This document shows positions 13,140 through 26,224 of a stretch of DNA of 64,000 nt, one piece after another (positions within the stretch are counted from its first letter, which is position 1; every line of letters starts with the position of its first letter). Origin of the DNA: Chrysoperla carnea (Eukaryota; Arthropoda; Insecta; Neuroptera; Chrysopidae); NCBI RefSeq assembly GCF_905475395.1, contig NC_058337.1:30900983-30964982 (forward strand). Direction: 5' to 3'. A program made the position numbers and the translations under genes. The notes below the pieces were generated by a model that had not been told where the DNA came from, made no database searches, and saw only the letters and a program-made list of their open reading frames with translations.

Positions 13140-16100
13140 TATATATATACATATTATTTATATGTATATATCGGCGATCTTGGATATGGTTCGAACGTTT
13201 CATGAAAATGAGTATGTAGGGGTTTTTTGGATCGAAAAGGCAATCTAACTAAGTTTCATTTTTAAGAAACGTCATTTTATGCGTCATTTCATGAAAAACT
13301 GAAACATACACTGCAAAATAGGACTCATCCTGACATCTATTGGTAGTTGACGAAATAAAGTAGGTACATTACTGGGACATTCAAATCGGTATTTATGTGG
13401 AGTTTTAAACGGTTCTTATATTAGTGATAAAATTTGTGTCTTTTCAACTAAAAAAATTCTGAGCAAAGTTCTCGGTCATCCAGATATTGTTGTCAACTTG
13501 TTTTTGGTTATATCACAAGTAATAAAAAAATGAATTAAAACACAAAAGTTTTAAGGACACGCTAAAACAGCTAGTTAACAGCATCTGAAATAATATTTCA
13601 AAGTTGCTGTCGCGAGAAGCCATTGAAAAATTGAGAAATTGACATGAAAATTAAATGCATAACTTACCTCCAACAGCTACTACACTATAAAACTATAGAA
13701 TATAATTCACTATAGAATAAAACTCCTTTATATTTTACTATCCTTGAGTAGAAGTTTAGGCTTCCTACGACTGTTGCCACCCATGCGTACAGCACCATTC
13801 TGAGAATAGAAAATGTGTAGGTACAGTTTTATATTTCATTACATTTACAGAATATTCCACGAACTACACAAAGGATATACCTAATATTCTATTCTATTAA
13901 CCATGTACACAAGTACCCTGATAAAATTTGTGTATAAAAAGTATATGCAAACTCTGATGCCCGATTAATGAATTAAACTTGAATCTTGGTGTGCGAATTT
14001 ACTAAAAAACTTGTATCACATAAATTGCTTTAAAATCACAAAAAAAAATATTGTAATTTTTCTCAACTTGGCTTGAAGTCTTAGTTTTGACCTGGGCTAA
14101 GCTCCTAGTAACTGGCAATACCATACGTTATATAGTTAACGGGACACTTACTTTCAATGGCATTTTACCTAACGCTAAAACCGGGCTTTAGTAGTTTGTT
14201 TAATGGCTCCAAGGTCAACAAAGAGGGGTGGGATGTGTCCTGTAGTTTTTGGTAAGAGATTCGCAGAGGAAAACCGTTCTTTTCGACATTTTATGGCTAT
14301 ACACATCTGTACAACCCCTCTAAACCAATCCAGAGTGTTGAAAATTAATATGAAAGTTGACTTAGAAAACTTCCCAGCATCCTTTCCCCTTTTATATACC
14401 ACAAAATCAGATGTTTTCACAGTTTTTTTAGGGTTTGCACACCTCTTCTACCCCACCAAGTTGATTTAAAGATTTGAAAATTTTTTTGTAAATTAATTTA
14501 ATGTCAAGAATATAATTTGAAAGCGTCTATTTTCCAGCCCTCATTTTATGTTGAAATACTATGCATTTTCACGACAAAGCTTCCACCGAAAGAAATATTG
14601 AATGTAAAAAGGTATATATTTTTTTTTTTTAAATTCTAATGGTCCCAATCTATTTTTTACATATGCTGAAATACAGAAAGTCAAAATTTTAGACAAATAA
14701 AAATTTAAAAAACACTCTGGCAGAGTAATATTCAGACAATTAGGTCGATATTCTCGGACAGATACTTGAAAATAAAAATAAACATTCCCAATACCTCATC
14801 AAATCATATCAAACTTTAAACCTCTAACAAAATATTTTGACCTTTAACTAGAATTACAGACAAAATACAGTTAGTTACAAGTCACCATTTTACACTGAAA
14901 GTGCAAACTCTTTTCAAAATTGAAACAAACATATACTTTCATGAAATTATAAAAGCACCAACAAATACAATATATGCCTTCTACATTATACCTTTAAATA
15001 AGATTTACAAAGGAACACATAAGGAAGGCCCGTTTTAAAGAACGTTAACGTATTTGCTACCTACAGTAAAATAATATACGAAACTCAATTGAAGCAAAAG
15101 GATTTGATAACTAAATATGTTTTCCTTACAGAAATAGAATGAAAACATTTCTATAAATGGGTCAAAAAAATATATCACTATAAAATTTTCATGCGAATAA
15201 TTTTCATCCGATTTTCTGGAACCATTGAATTGGCACCGTGTGTGAATTTTGTTGGAGGCGTTTTCATGGTAACGATACACTACTTTAATTATAGAATTGT
15301 ATGGATGCATATATGTATGGATTGCATTTATGACTTACATTGAAAACTTAATATTATTGTCTAACAAATTTAAATAAATAATTATGATAATTTACATTTA
15401 AAAAATAATATTAATGCAATTTGATTTCTTATTTTTACAATTTTTTATGCATGAAGTTTAATTAATTAGTGTTTTTCAATAATTTTAATTCGACATTCAC
15501 TATAACATTTACATGAAAAGAATTGCAAATTAGTCATAACAGCTTCCTTTAACGCCAAAATTTTTCACCGGAACCGCTGGCATCGATTTTATTGTCCCTA
15601 CCATTGCGTAGTCACAACGAATAGCTACATTTTATGGTTACTATATGTTAGACATAGCCAGATTAAGTGGTCGTGTCCGATATCTAGAGTATTAAAAAGG
15701 AACACAAAAATAATGTATGCATTATAAGAATACTTCATTTTCCAATATCGATTGGCAATCTGTAAAAGACATAGTGAGTGAAGAATTTACGTCTCAATCA
15801 CACTGTGTTTCTTATAAGCCTCTGCTACGTAGCTACAAAAAAGATCAAACCATTGCTTAATTTAATTATTTGACGGCTAATTTCTTAATTTTTTTAATTT
15901 GAATGCTGAAATTATCTGAGGACTTATCAGCTATTTTTCATGAAAATCTTTTCAATTGCTTAATGGTTTTCAGCCTTTTCTAGTTTGTAAATTTTTTTTC
16001 GTTTAGATAGAAGCGCAGATAATTACTTTGAACATACCTATTTGGCACAAAAATTAAATGAAACTGACGCTTGCACCATAAGTACATACTTATCAAATCA

Positions 16101-16340
16101 TTTTATTTTTACCTGTGTACACGTGATATTGCCTTGAAATGAGTGCTATGCTTTCACTGGTTTATGGTTAGTTCTTATCGAGGATTTTTTATCAGTGTGA
16201 GACGAGTCAAAAATTTTATTTATCCGGGAAACTACTTGAAGATTCTGCGTTTTTTTTTAAATAGTCCGTCAAAATTGTTCAAATTATTTGGTTAAAATTG
16301 ATAGGTATCTATTTTTTATCATTCTAATAAGAAAATAATT
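12947..16340. other. LINE 3' end, Helitron-like half, then gene-free DNA
   Basis: After 13488 I see nothing assignable. Overlapping open frames on both strands at 14175-14469 are Gly/Pro-poor shadows of a GC-richer patch and have no family resemblance. Confidence 0.5.
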
Positions 16341-16344
16341 GATT

Positions 16345-16795
16345 AAGGTGGTACGAGCTTCAAGGCAAGTTTAGATTTGGGGTTGAAATTATTTGTATCT
16401 TATTTTAGACTTTGATGAAATTTGTTTTAACTTTTTTTTTTTCAATTTTCGATAATTTGAAAATTACTCCAGATATCAAAAAATTTTATTCATACTTTTC
16501 GTCTTCGTCACCATCAAAATTGAATATATATTATTATAAATTTTTATCCCCTCTACCATGCTCATACAACATTTTTTTCAATAATTTATTAAGATTTTGA
16601 CTTTAATTAAATTTTTTTTTTTCATTTCCACCGACTAGTTTTGGAGAAATCTGTGAAAACATGTCATCCACCTACCGTTTTACCATTAAACCAATGTTAA
16701 ATATGCCCACTGTTGAAGACATTTATTTATTCAAATAAAAAAAATCAAGCTTTTTATTTAAAATTGCGTTGGTGCTCATACATCTTTAACTGAAC
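16345..16795 (+). repeat. Dispersed repeat family C, copy 1
   Basis: Shares with 27310-27835 the blocks TTGGGGTTGAAATTATTTGT, AATTACTCCAGATATC, GACTAGTTTTGGAGA, ATCATCCA-like and AATCAAGCTTT, all in the same order. Non-coding. Confidence 0.75.
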
Positions 16796-16969
16796 AACAA
16801 TTGCAATGTTTCAAGTTCAAGAAAGTTTCATGTAAATTTCCGGACAACGACCATTTTGCCGAATGTCGGACAATAATTGTAAGAATAAACATATTTGAAA
16901 ACTGAATTCAACTCAAATCACTTTTTGAATAAAGTAATTAATTTATAGTTTGCCTATATCCATTTGAAC

Positions 16970-17246
16970 CATAGACATAGAAGAATAGACCACGCTAGTA
17001 ACGGACGATCGTTTAAGTGGGATTCCAGACCTGGTAAAAAGAGAACGATGCTCTGATGTACCTGTTTTCTCTTTTTTGGGCGTTGCTTACTGGCGCACTT
17101 GTCCACTTTCAGTAAGCTCTTGTCCAAGACTGTTAATGCGCAAACGCAACTAAAAAGAAACAAAACGTACGTCAGAGCATCGTTCTCTTTTTATCGAGTC
17201 TGGGCAGATCACGCCCACTTCTTCAGTCTATTCTTACATGTCTATG
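16970..17246. mobile_element. hAT-type MITE, 277 bp, with 8-bp target duplication
   Basis: Terminal inverted repeats begin CATAGACATAGAAGAATAGAC and, on the other strand, CATAGACATGTAAGAATAGAC. The match resumes inside with AAAAAGAGAACGATGCTCTGA against its complement. ATTTGAAC flanks both sides exactly (16962-16969 and 17247-17254). An 8-bp duplication with CA-starting ends is the hAT signature. Open frames on both strands are by-products of the inverted repeat. Confidence 0.85.
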
Positions 17247-17639
17247 ATTTGAACACGTGGCTATTTTTAATTTACCACACTGTTAATATATTTTATACAT
17301 ACACCCACACATATGATATGTAGATAGCTTAAATACAAGTTTATGGCACATATTTTGTAAACTTTAAACCACCAATTGAATTAGTTTTCGTTATATCTCG
17401 ATTATTGGTTTTTCTTTCTAAGCATTCATGGTAATTTAGGTAATAATAAATAGTTGAAGATAAGAAAATACATGCAGAGAATTACCTAATTCAGAAATAT
17501 ATATTCCTATTTACTTTGAAAATAATATTTCATATACAACATTCATATAGGTATACTGGAGGGAAACACTTATAAGGCCTCTATATACAAAATATACGAA
17601 ATCTTTGAAAGCATTCTGAGAGGCTTTGAAGTGATTGTA

Positions 17640-18515
17640 TATAACCCAAGTTCAGGTCAGTTTTGCTACCTTTCCTTTCTCAGGTTTCTTACAAAGCGTC
17701 CAACAAAAAAAAATCCACCAAAAAGTACTTGGTTAAGTCCAACGGTTAGCATCCATGCTAATCTGGGGATGCCTACGGACAACCCCATCTAAAGCACTTG
17801 AGGTAATTCTCCACCTCCTGCCAACTGACTTGTTTGGAGAGAAATGCGCAGCAGGTGCAGCTCTCAGGCTAAATCTAGTCTCTCCCTAGACTGGGACACA
17901 TTATGGTCATGCACGGATATTAAAATGATACTGACTTCCAAGATCCGTTGACTACGTTTTACCCTCTCCTTACTTCAGGAACAGGTTCTCAGTAAAGATC
18001 CCCTCCAGGCAGGATTGGGATGAGAACTTGGCTAAATCAAAGGGCGTCTTATTTTATACCGACGGATCTAAGTTAGAAAAGAGGGTGGATTGAGGGATCT
18101 TCTCTGAAAATCTAAATTTGCGTCTACCATTTCGGCTGTCGGATCACTGTAGCGTGTATCAAGCGAAAATGGTGGCTATTCATGAGGTATTTTAATGTAT
18201 AAGACTGAACATCCTTAGATGCAGGAACATTACAATCTTCACCGACAGCCAAGCAACTTTTAAATCTTTCAGCTCAGTCTATCTAACGTCAAAGGTAGCA
18301 CAGGACTGCCGTACGCCCCTAAATGAGCTGGCGGAACAAATGAATGTAAACCTGATATGGGAACCGGGACACAGGGACATTCTAGGAAATTGTGAGGCCG
18401 GCGATCTTGCCAGAAATGGCAAAATGCTGCCGGACACAAGTATCAATAAATATCCGAGAGTTCCATTTGCGAAGACCTTCCAAAGATCTTATATCACCTT
18501 CTATCACTATTGGGT
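17640..18515 (+). pseudogene. LINE remnant (R1/Jockey-type): RT end and RNase H
   Basis: Reading with breaks, 17750-17880 gives LRTTPSKALEVILHLLPTDL, the segment that follows the RT domain in R1/Jockey-type ORF2. From 18035, GVLFYTDGSKLEKRVD starts RNase H, followed by a stop, YQAKMVAIHEVF, another stop, then TIFTDSQATFKSF and LIWEPGHRDILGNCEAGDLA. The usual Glu (AEM) is Lys (AKM), and the final Asp is shifted to EAGD. Stops and lost catalytic residues show a dead copy. Confidence 0.7.
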
Positions 18516-19080
18516 AGCGCTTTGAAAAGAACAGCAAATTATTTAAAAGGCTCATTTATTAAGAACATTCAAAATGCTCATTTGTTTTTTAACAGAACAT
18601 CAAATCACGTATTTGATATTTTTAATTCTTGGTCGCGAAATTCAAGTTACTTCAAAAATAAATGGTGGAAAAAGTCAAACAATTTTCAACCAGTAAAACC
18701 ATTAGAAGGATCACATTAACGAGTCAAATCGAGTAGTGATTTAAATATTAGTCAAGCGTTAGCGAATTGTCGGCCAAATAGTAAATTGAAAGTACAAACA
18801 ACAGCGAATCCATCGCCATTAAAACCAAAAGAAATAGAAAAAATTGTTCACTAAAATTATATAAAATGTGAGGATACTTATGAAGATATTCTACCGATAC
18901 ATAAACACATTAATGCCGACGACATTGATATGAAACTATTTTAGTTTTGCCAAGTGCAACAGCGAATAAATAAGTTAAATGTCCTTCCATTATTAATATT
19001 GAAGATAATTTTAATAAACGAAATGATTACAGCGTATTTGAATATCTTGAGTTATTACCACACAAGAATCTATTTTACGA
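18516..19080 (+). pseudogene. Possible P-type (THAP) transposase remnant
   Basis: The open frame 18516-18719 reads ALKRTANYLKG, then a run ending in NHVFDIFNSWSRNSSYFKNK. A helix followed by (V/F)FDIxNSR is characteristic of the middle of P-element-type transposases. The same frame continues past a TAA to 18854 with a Ser/Pro-rich stretch (ANPSPLKPKEIEKIVH), then breaks. It directly abuts the RNase H remnant. Similarity was judged by eye and could be coincidental. Confidence 0.35.
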
Positions 19081-21490
19081 TGAAGGTTGAGATATGTTTT
19101 AAAGTTTATCGTTACTGCAACAATTTATAATTATTATATTATGTAATATTTTTTGACATTATTTCGATAAAAGTTTATTAGAGACATATATTAAAGCAAT
19201 TGAATATATAGAGGTAACTCCTATTTTCTGTTGATAATTTCTTGTAAATTAAATTTTAAGATTATTATTTATTACCAAAACTATTGTGTGAATATTATTG
19301 ATAACAATTTACGTAATGAATTTTCATAATTTAAAAAGTTATTGTTGCGTATAGGATGGTTCGGAATTCGATAGGCATAGTTTAAGTAATTCTTTGACAT
19401 ATTCCATATTCTTTGACATATGAAGTGCTTTATACAATTTAAAATGCTTTATAAAATTTTGGCTAAAATTCCATTGTTCAAAGATATTAACGGAGATTGG
19501 CTGCGAATCTATATGTCTTTTACTTTATTAATCAGCACAGAGAAAAAACATTTCTTGATTCAATAATTTTAAGAAAAAAATATTCTTAAAGTCCTTAGTT
19601 ATGGCAAAAAACATTTCTTGGGTTGAGATATTTTTTTTTAAAAGAATATTTTCTTTTTAATATTAAAAAAAAAATGAAATATAGAATGTTTTCTGGAGCT
19701 CTTTCCTAACAAAATGTCCTTCAGGAACGCATCTACCTTCGTATCAAATATCAAAAATCGGTAAAATATGAATTCAAAATTTCGCAATGAAATTCACAGA
19801 TAAAAAGACAAATTACAATTTAGGAGGCCATATGGCTATGATTATGGCTACACTACTGATAGATATAGCTTTGTTTTTATATTATAATCACTGAATTTAT
19901 ATTGATTCTGTTTTCCAGAAAATGTATTTTTGTTAATAGAGGGATAAAACTTTCCTAGAATCTTCTTTATTAAATAAATGTGATGGCTCTATAAAAACTT
20001 TTTTTACACAGTTTTGCTTAATAACGTTAACACCTCCATAAAAAATTTTGTATATTTTTAACGTTCCTTTTAAATAATTCTCATATGATTTCAAATAATT
20101 GTTTTACATTACTATATGTGTTATTTTCTCATTTAATAAATCTATTGAAATAAAATAATTGCATTATATAAATATAATTAATTGATACAAATCTGATATC
20201 ACCTATTCAATTTACAAATACAAATGTGTATTACAATTATATTATACCTATATATTAAATATATTTACATCCACCTACGAAATATCCTTGAAATATAAAT
20301 AAAAAATTATAATGATTATATTTCTACATAAATCACTTGTGAATAAATCAGTGTTATGTGTTGATCTTATAAGCAATAAATACCTTTATTTTTTATTAAT
20401 AAGAATATATTTTTTATATAAATACTTCTGATTTGACTACCCACCTAGGAAGGAACTAGAAGGTTGGTAGTTTTATTCAAATAAGTAAGTAAAATTTGCG
20501 ATATACTGAGAATGAAATAATTACTTCAACGTTTTAATCTACTAAAAATATTTATTCATGATGATAAAAGAACTAGAAATACAAATACCAAATTTTGTAA
20601 GTATTTCAGTTATTTAAAATAGAGTATTTGACATACACCTCTCATATTTTGCAACCAGTAAAACTTTTGGTGATATGTGGAACTGTAGAATCCAATAAAA
20701 AAAATTTACTTTTCTTTTGAACATTTCTGCCTAGAAAAAACTTTGATTACAAATATCTCAAAAACTACTTGAAAAAAAAAAAAAAAATAGCAGTCATAGG
20801 GACTGGTAATAGAAGTGAAAACTTTAAACTTTTACTATTAAAATTTTAAATTTCATAATATTTGAATTAAAATTATCAACATCAATCTGGTTTTCACATC
20901 TATTGACACTCCGAACAACAATTATATGCATGTTTATATGGTTTTTTATTATTTAAACATATTACGGGCTGTACAAGATTATGACAAAATATAAATACAA
21001 TTCAATTGAAATAACAATTAATATACAATCGTATGATTTGTGGATAGTATTTGTATTAACATAAAATTTAATGTACTTGTTGTATACGCAGCATTAATGT
21101 TACACAATACGTCAGCTTTATAGCTACAGATATACTGCTATACGCGAGTCGGCGCTCGCACAGCATGTCGGTAACGCGAACCCATAACATGTTCTCCTAC
21201 TAAAAGTGCACAAAGTCACTAAAGAAGTTTTCACTTCAAAAAGTTATACCGACTTCAAAAACGTTTCTCTAAAAGTTATCAAAAAGTTTCTTATCAAAAA
21301 TTTCGTACTTTTTTCAGGACCCGAAGAAAATAAGGTGATTAATTTACAGTATTTAAGTCAATTAATTTACAGTCTTTAAAAATCATCGAAGACGCTCATA
21401 ACTTGGAAACGAAAATCACCCTGGAATCGCATGATTCAAGCTAACTTTATTAATTATTATTTTTATTTTTTATGGATTTCTACTTGTCAA
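19081..21490. other. No gene seen
   Basis: AT-rich, with several A and T runs (for example near 19660 and 20775). A short GC-richer patch at 21140-21190 has no coding sense. Confidence 0.5.
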
Positions 21491-21494
21491 ATTT

Positions 21495-22045
21495 TTATAC
21501 CATGTATATGAAATATGCATAGTATATTAAGTTTAGTCCCAAGTTTGTAACGCTTAAAAATATCGATACCATGAACAAAATTTTGGTATAAGTATTCATA
21601 AAATCACCTAATTAGCCCATTTCTGGTTGTCTGTCTGTCGTCTGTCGTCTGTCGCCTCTCTGTCCGTCTGTCATTACGATTACTCAAAAACGAAAAGAGA
21701 TATCAAGCTGAAATTTTTATAGCGTGATGAGGACGTAAAAAGTGAGGTCAAGTTCGTAAATAAGCAACATTGCCTTGGGTCTGTAGGACCCATCTTGTAA
21801 ACCGTTAGAAATAGAACAAAAGTTTAAATGTAAAAAATGTTTCTTATAAAAAAATAACAACTTTTTTTTGAAACATTTTTTCGTAAACATCACTGTTTAC
21901 CCGTGAGGGCGAAAATTGTATAGTATGTATGTTATGGCTATATATATATGTAACATGTATGTATTTGTTATGTGACAAAGAAATCAACACTGTCTATACA
22001 TGGTATTTCAACAATTAAGTCAATTGTTTGTTTTCACTTGTTATT
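21495..22045 (+). repeat. Dispersed repeat family A, copy 3
   Basis: The full landmark series in the same direction, with an expanded CTGTCGTCTGTCGCCTCTCTG simple stretch and a short TATATATATG stretch near 21940. Ends CAATTGTTTGTTTTCACTTG. Confidence 0.85.
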
Positions 22046-22367
22046 ACTTGTCTTTAGAATTTCATTTCAGTTTCATAATCTTAATTACTCCCTGTAACTC
22101 GATAAGAAGTAGATATATAAGAATTTTTTAGAGAGGCCTGTAAAAACTAAACAACATTCCAAACATTTGTGTCGTTTAAACTTTATATTTTACAAACTGC
22201 AATGATTATTTAATTAATTAAACAATTAAAATATTGTTGTTGTATATTTATTTATTATTATATAAAAAAATTATTTACATAATTATCATCAAGGCAATAA
22301 CAATGTTATTCATTAAATAATTCATATCCTAATTATTATAATACACGTATGGTAAATGTTATATATA

Positions 22368-23113
22368 TGTCGCGATGGATTGTCGAATTAGTTGTATTAC
22401 AAAACTGTTAGCTATTTTACAAAGCCGTTATGCATAACCATTACGTTATGATTGCCATCACGTTACGTTTAACAAAACTCCTACCCAAGTTTAGAGGAAA
22501 AGTATAATGTCTTATGTGCAGACACGATAAGCGTTTGATGCAGGGCGATTATGCTAACATATAGTAGTAAAAAAGAGTAAATAATTACTGTTTCAAAAAA
22601 ATGTATTGAAGTCTAAATAAATCTAAAGCTCATGACAATAGAAAACAATATTTTTTTAGAAAAACCTAAATAAAATAATAAGAAATAAATTCTCAACAAT
22701 TTGTTTAAAATGAATATTATATTTTTGAATAATTTGATTAAATTTTAATTTTTATTAACAATTTAAATTTATTTATAATTTTGCATCGTTTTTGATTTGT
22801 TTTATAAACTTTTAAATTCGTTGCTTGGACTACGGGCTTTTTATGTTCACGTAGTGACTCATAAAATTGTGTTTTCATTTGAGTTACTGCTTTCATTTTT
22901 TCACTCATTTTACTTGTTAATTTTGACAAAATTTTATCTGACATTTCATTTTACATTGTTTTACATAGCCTCTAATCTAACCTGATATTACATTAAGTTT
23001 TTTACATAACTTCTAATCGCTAAACATCTTTCAACTGTGTTGCATAACAGAACTGCTTTATAAAGCAGCTTAAGGTTATGTAGAACAGCTGATTCGACAA
23101 TCCATCTGCGACA
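22368..23113. mobile_element. TIR DNA transposon derivative, 746 bp
   Basis: The left end TGTCGCGATGGATTGTCGAA and the right end, read in reverse, TGTCGCAGATGGATTGTCGAA match over about 38 bp (TTAGTTGTATTACAAAAC vs TCAGCTGTTCTACATAAC). TATA flanks both sides and may be the target duplication, but the flank is AT-simple. A minus-strand open frame inside (22944-22738, 68 codons, starting MSDKILSKLTSKMSEK) is Lys-rich and may be a degraded accessory ORF. The superfamily is uncertain. Confidence 0.65.
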
Positions 23114-23396
23114 TATACATTGGTATACTTATCAAGTATTATTATTTAGTCATAAATAAAAAATTACAGGTATCAAATCCAGGAATTTATATATGACAAG
23201 CATTGCACTTTGTCTAAGTCTGCCAACGGAAATTTTTAGTTTTTTCGATTAGCTATTGAAAAATTTGTTTACTTTTTCGTAGAACCTTTCAAAAATCATA
23301 TATGAAACATTCGCACATGTGTGGATGTGTATTAGACTGGTTCTCATGTTTAAAATATACCAAGCAGGTAATGCAACAAGCCCCAATTTAAAGAGT

Positions 23397-23910
23397 CCCG
23401 TTTGCACCACTTAAAAACCTTGATATCATCAGAAAACTTTCTTTGGCAAGTATAGAATTAATCAAATCAAATCAAAAACGTTAAGGAGGAAAATCATTAA
23501 GTTGATTTTTCAACCACCATCTCTACGAATCCCAATATTCCATACTTAGATTCCCTACAAAAGTAGTTTGCACCACTTTAGAAAGCTGAAACATTCAGTA
23601 AATATTTTTTTATATGTAATTAAACATTTTTAATCAGAATTGTGAGGGAGGAAAACTAATAAATGCCTTTTAACGAATTTTGTTAATTGTTTGCTAACTT
23701 TCGCCTCAATTTAAAAGGTCGCGAAAAATAATTTTGCACCACTTTAAAATCTTGATAGAATAAGAAAAATTTTTAGTTAATAATGAATCAAATAAAATCA
23801 AAAACGTTGGGGTAGAAAATCATTAGGTTGTTTTTTCGACCCCCACGAACACGGCATTTCATACTTAGAGTCCTTATATAAAAGGGGTTTTCACCGCTTT
23901 AGAGATTTCA
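23397..23910 (+). repeat. Diverged tandem repeat, about 340-bp unit
   Basis: The blocks GTTTGCACCACTTAAAAA, CAAAAACGTTAAGGAGGAAA and CATACTTAGATTCCCTA recur as TTTGCACCACTTTAAAAT, CAAAAACGTTGGGGTAGAAA and CATACTTAGAGTCCTTA about 340 bp later, in the same order. Confidence 0.7.
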
Positions 23911-23914
23911 ACCT

Positions 23915-25925
23915 TTTTAAAACTTAATATTATTTAAGTATTAACTCATAAAACTTAATTATTTTCAATAATTTTTTTTTCAAATACAAAGGAAGCAATA
24001 TATAATGCTGTACAAGGAATTTCGTATATTTATGAAAGGAGAATAAATTGTCTATTACAATATGTCTACTAGAATTGTCTGCTAGCTTCCGTTCACTTAA
24101 CATAAATTTCGATGAAAGTAACAAAAAATAAGTCATGAATTGGCTATTTTTATTAATTTAGACAGTAGGTAAATTTTGGAGTAAGACACCAAGTCCACCA
24201 AATCATTATAAATTTGATTGATAGCATTTTAGCCATAAAAAGGGTGAAAACCATGAAAATGGGGTAAAAACGGTAATAAATAACTTTGCAAAGTTACTGA
24301 GGAAAAGTTTCGTGGAAATGTTGCAAATATAACGGCGAGCTAACTAAAATAACTCGATTGTTCTAAATAACTCGATTGTTCTAAATAGATTTTGCTTAGT
24401 TACCAATGAGGTGACTGTTAGATGTCCCAGAAGGTAAAAGTTAAATTTAAGGTATTTTAAAGATGTTCCCCTTTAAACAAACTAAACAGTTTTTGTTTGA
24501 TATATTTTAGTTAGCTTACAAGAATGCCCAACTTATCGATTAAAATGAATCACCTTGTATATCTAGATGCAAAACTGTGAATAAATGTTATAATTTATAT
24601 AAATAATACACAGAAAAACTAGAATTTTTTTTTAAATTTTTATTTTTCGCATGAATAAATATTTTTGTAATAAATCAAGCTTATGTTTCAATTTTTATTT
24701 AAATAATCATAAAATTTTAAATAATTCAAATTAAAATTACATTTTATGATAGTTTTAATAAATGTTTAATAAAATCATTCTCATGTATGAAATTACAATT
24801 AACCAAAATCATTTCATCTATGTGAAGGCCTTTTTTTTCTAGAGTAAAATATTTAGGAGAGTGAGATATGTTGTAGCCAGCATTCACTCTGTATTCACCT
24901 TTTGTATAGAAGCTCACACTCAAGAACACGCTAACATTGATTGAATTGGAATTGAAAATTTAATTTTCTGATATTACGTTGTTTTTAATTTCCTGCAGGA
25001 AATAATTGTTCTCAACACGAAAAAAAAGAAATAAAAATGTTAATATAGTTTTTAGTCAAATTGATTTGACGAATACGTTACGAATGATTTGAAAATTTTT
25101 CATAAAATGCTAAAAGACGATTACGAAACTTTGATGTACTTTTAGTCAAATCTAATTGCAAAAAATGGAATATTAAGAGAGAAACACAAAGATGGCACCC
25201 CTTTTTAGCTTTCTAGATCCAATAATTGCTTAATATTCAATATTTTGGACATTTTGCCAAGATAAATTTGTGAAAACGAACCTACTCAGGTAATTTTATT
25301 TATACTTATATCAAAATTTGGTTTCTGCAATCAATGCCCTGAAGGCATAAAACTTTAAAAGTAATGTAATTACCTCAGGGTATAAAAATTAAATATTGAA
25401 AGTACTTACTATTCGTTAAAGCACGATTGTATCAATTAGAAAATTAATTTTGGTAAGACCTCATTCTTTTCATGGCATAATTTTGACAAAAATAACTACT
25501 GCTCAAAGTTTTCTCGTATTCAAGGTCGCACATTTAATATAAACCAAAAAAAAAAAAATCATTTCAAAAATGCTTTTGTAAATTTAAATACACTGACAAT
25601 TATGATAAAATTAAACAAAATAATTTTTTTAATGATCATAATTATGAGAACTTTCATATAATTAATGGAATTTCATAAACTATTCATATTCAAATAATAA
25701 TAATAATAATAATAAAAATACCCTCCCTAAGCGATTATACCTCAAGAATATGATGTAAAGAACTCGCTTAACAGGTAAAAGGATATATTGACATATAAGT
25801 AAAATATTCAGACGTCCCATCACACAAGTGACACAATCTTTTAAATAATGGATGGTATCAATTTTTTAGATACAGAGAAATTAAAAAATAATGGTACTTA
25901 TGAAGTTGGATTACTTTTTATTTAA
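23915..25925. other. No gene seen
   Basis: AT-rich; short open frames only, none recognisable. Confidence 0.5.
25693..25717. repeat. (AAT)n microsatellite
   Basis: About seven AAT units. Confidence 0.9.
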
Positions 25926-25931
25926 ATGGAG

Positions 25932-26131
25932 AATACGTGTTTCGACAACCAAGTAGTCATCATCAGTATGAATTAGCTAATCGTAATTACTCTTATTGTT
26001 TAGTTACTCGTTGCTAACTAAAACGGACTTCAGTCCGCCACCAAATTAGCAGCGAGCTACATACACAATAAGAGTAATTACTATTAGCTAATTCATACTG
26101 ATGATGACTACTTAGTAGTCTAAATACGTAT
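25932..26131. repeat. Foldback element, about 200 bp
   Basis: Arms 25932-25999 and 26065-26131 are inverted copies (AGTAGTCATCATCAGTATGA and its complement, then AATTAGCTAA). The centre includes the palindrome CGGACTTCAGTCCG. Non-coding; MITE-like. Confidence 0.85.
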
Positions 26132-26224
26132 TTATATAATACAAAAAATTGATCTAGGAAATTGGGGCAAAAATCGAAATTTATGATGCATGTATTTTAC
26201 ATATAAACCTTCCTCTTAAAACAC

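Larger units (their letters stand above)
11834..13488 (+). repeat. Helitron-like repeat, copy 1, split by the LINE
   Basis: The left end (TATCTTATATATTTTAACGCGCAATTCTTG) and the right part (from GGCGATCTTGGATATGG to GAGCAAAGTTCTCGGTCATCCAG) together match the uninterrupted copy at 61981-62410. The right end keeps the GAGCAAAG...CTCGGTCATCCAG terminal motif. Confidence 0.65.

Noticed and set aside
14175-14469. Overlapping open frames on both strands
   Set aside because: They have no recognisable motif, start context or exon boundaries.
16954-17323. Open frames on both strands at the hAT-type MITE
   Set aside because: They arise from its inverted-repeat symmetry.
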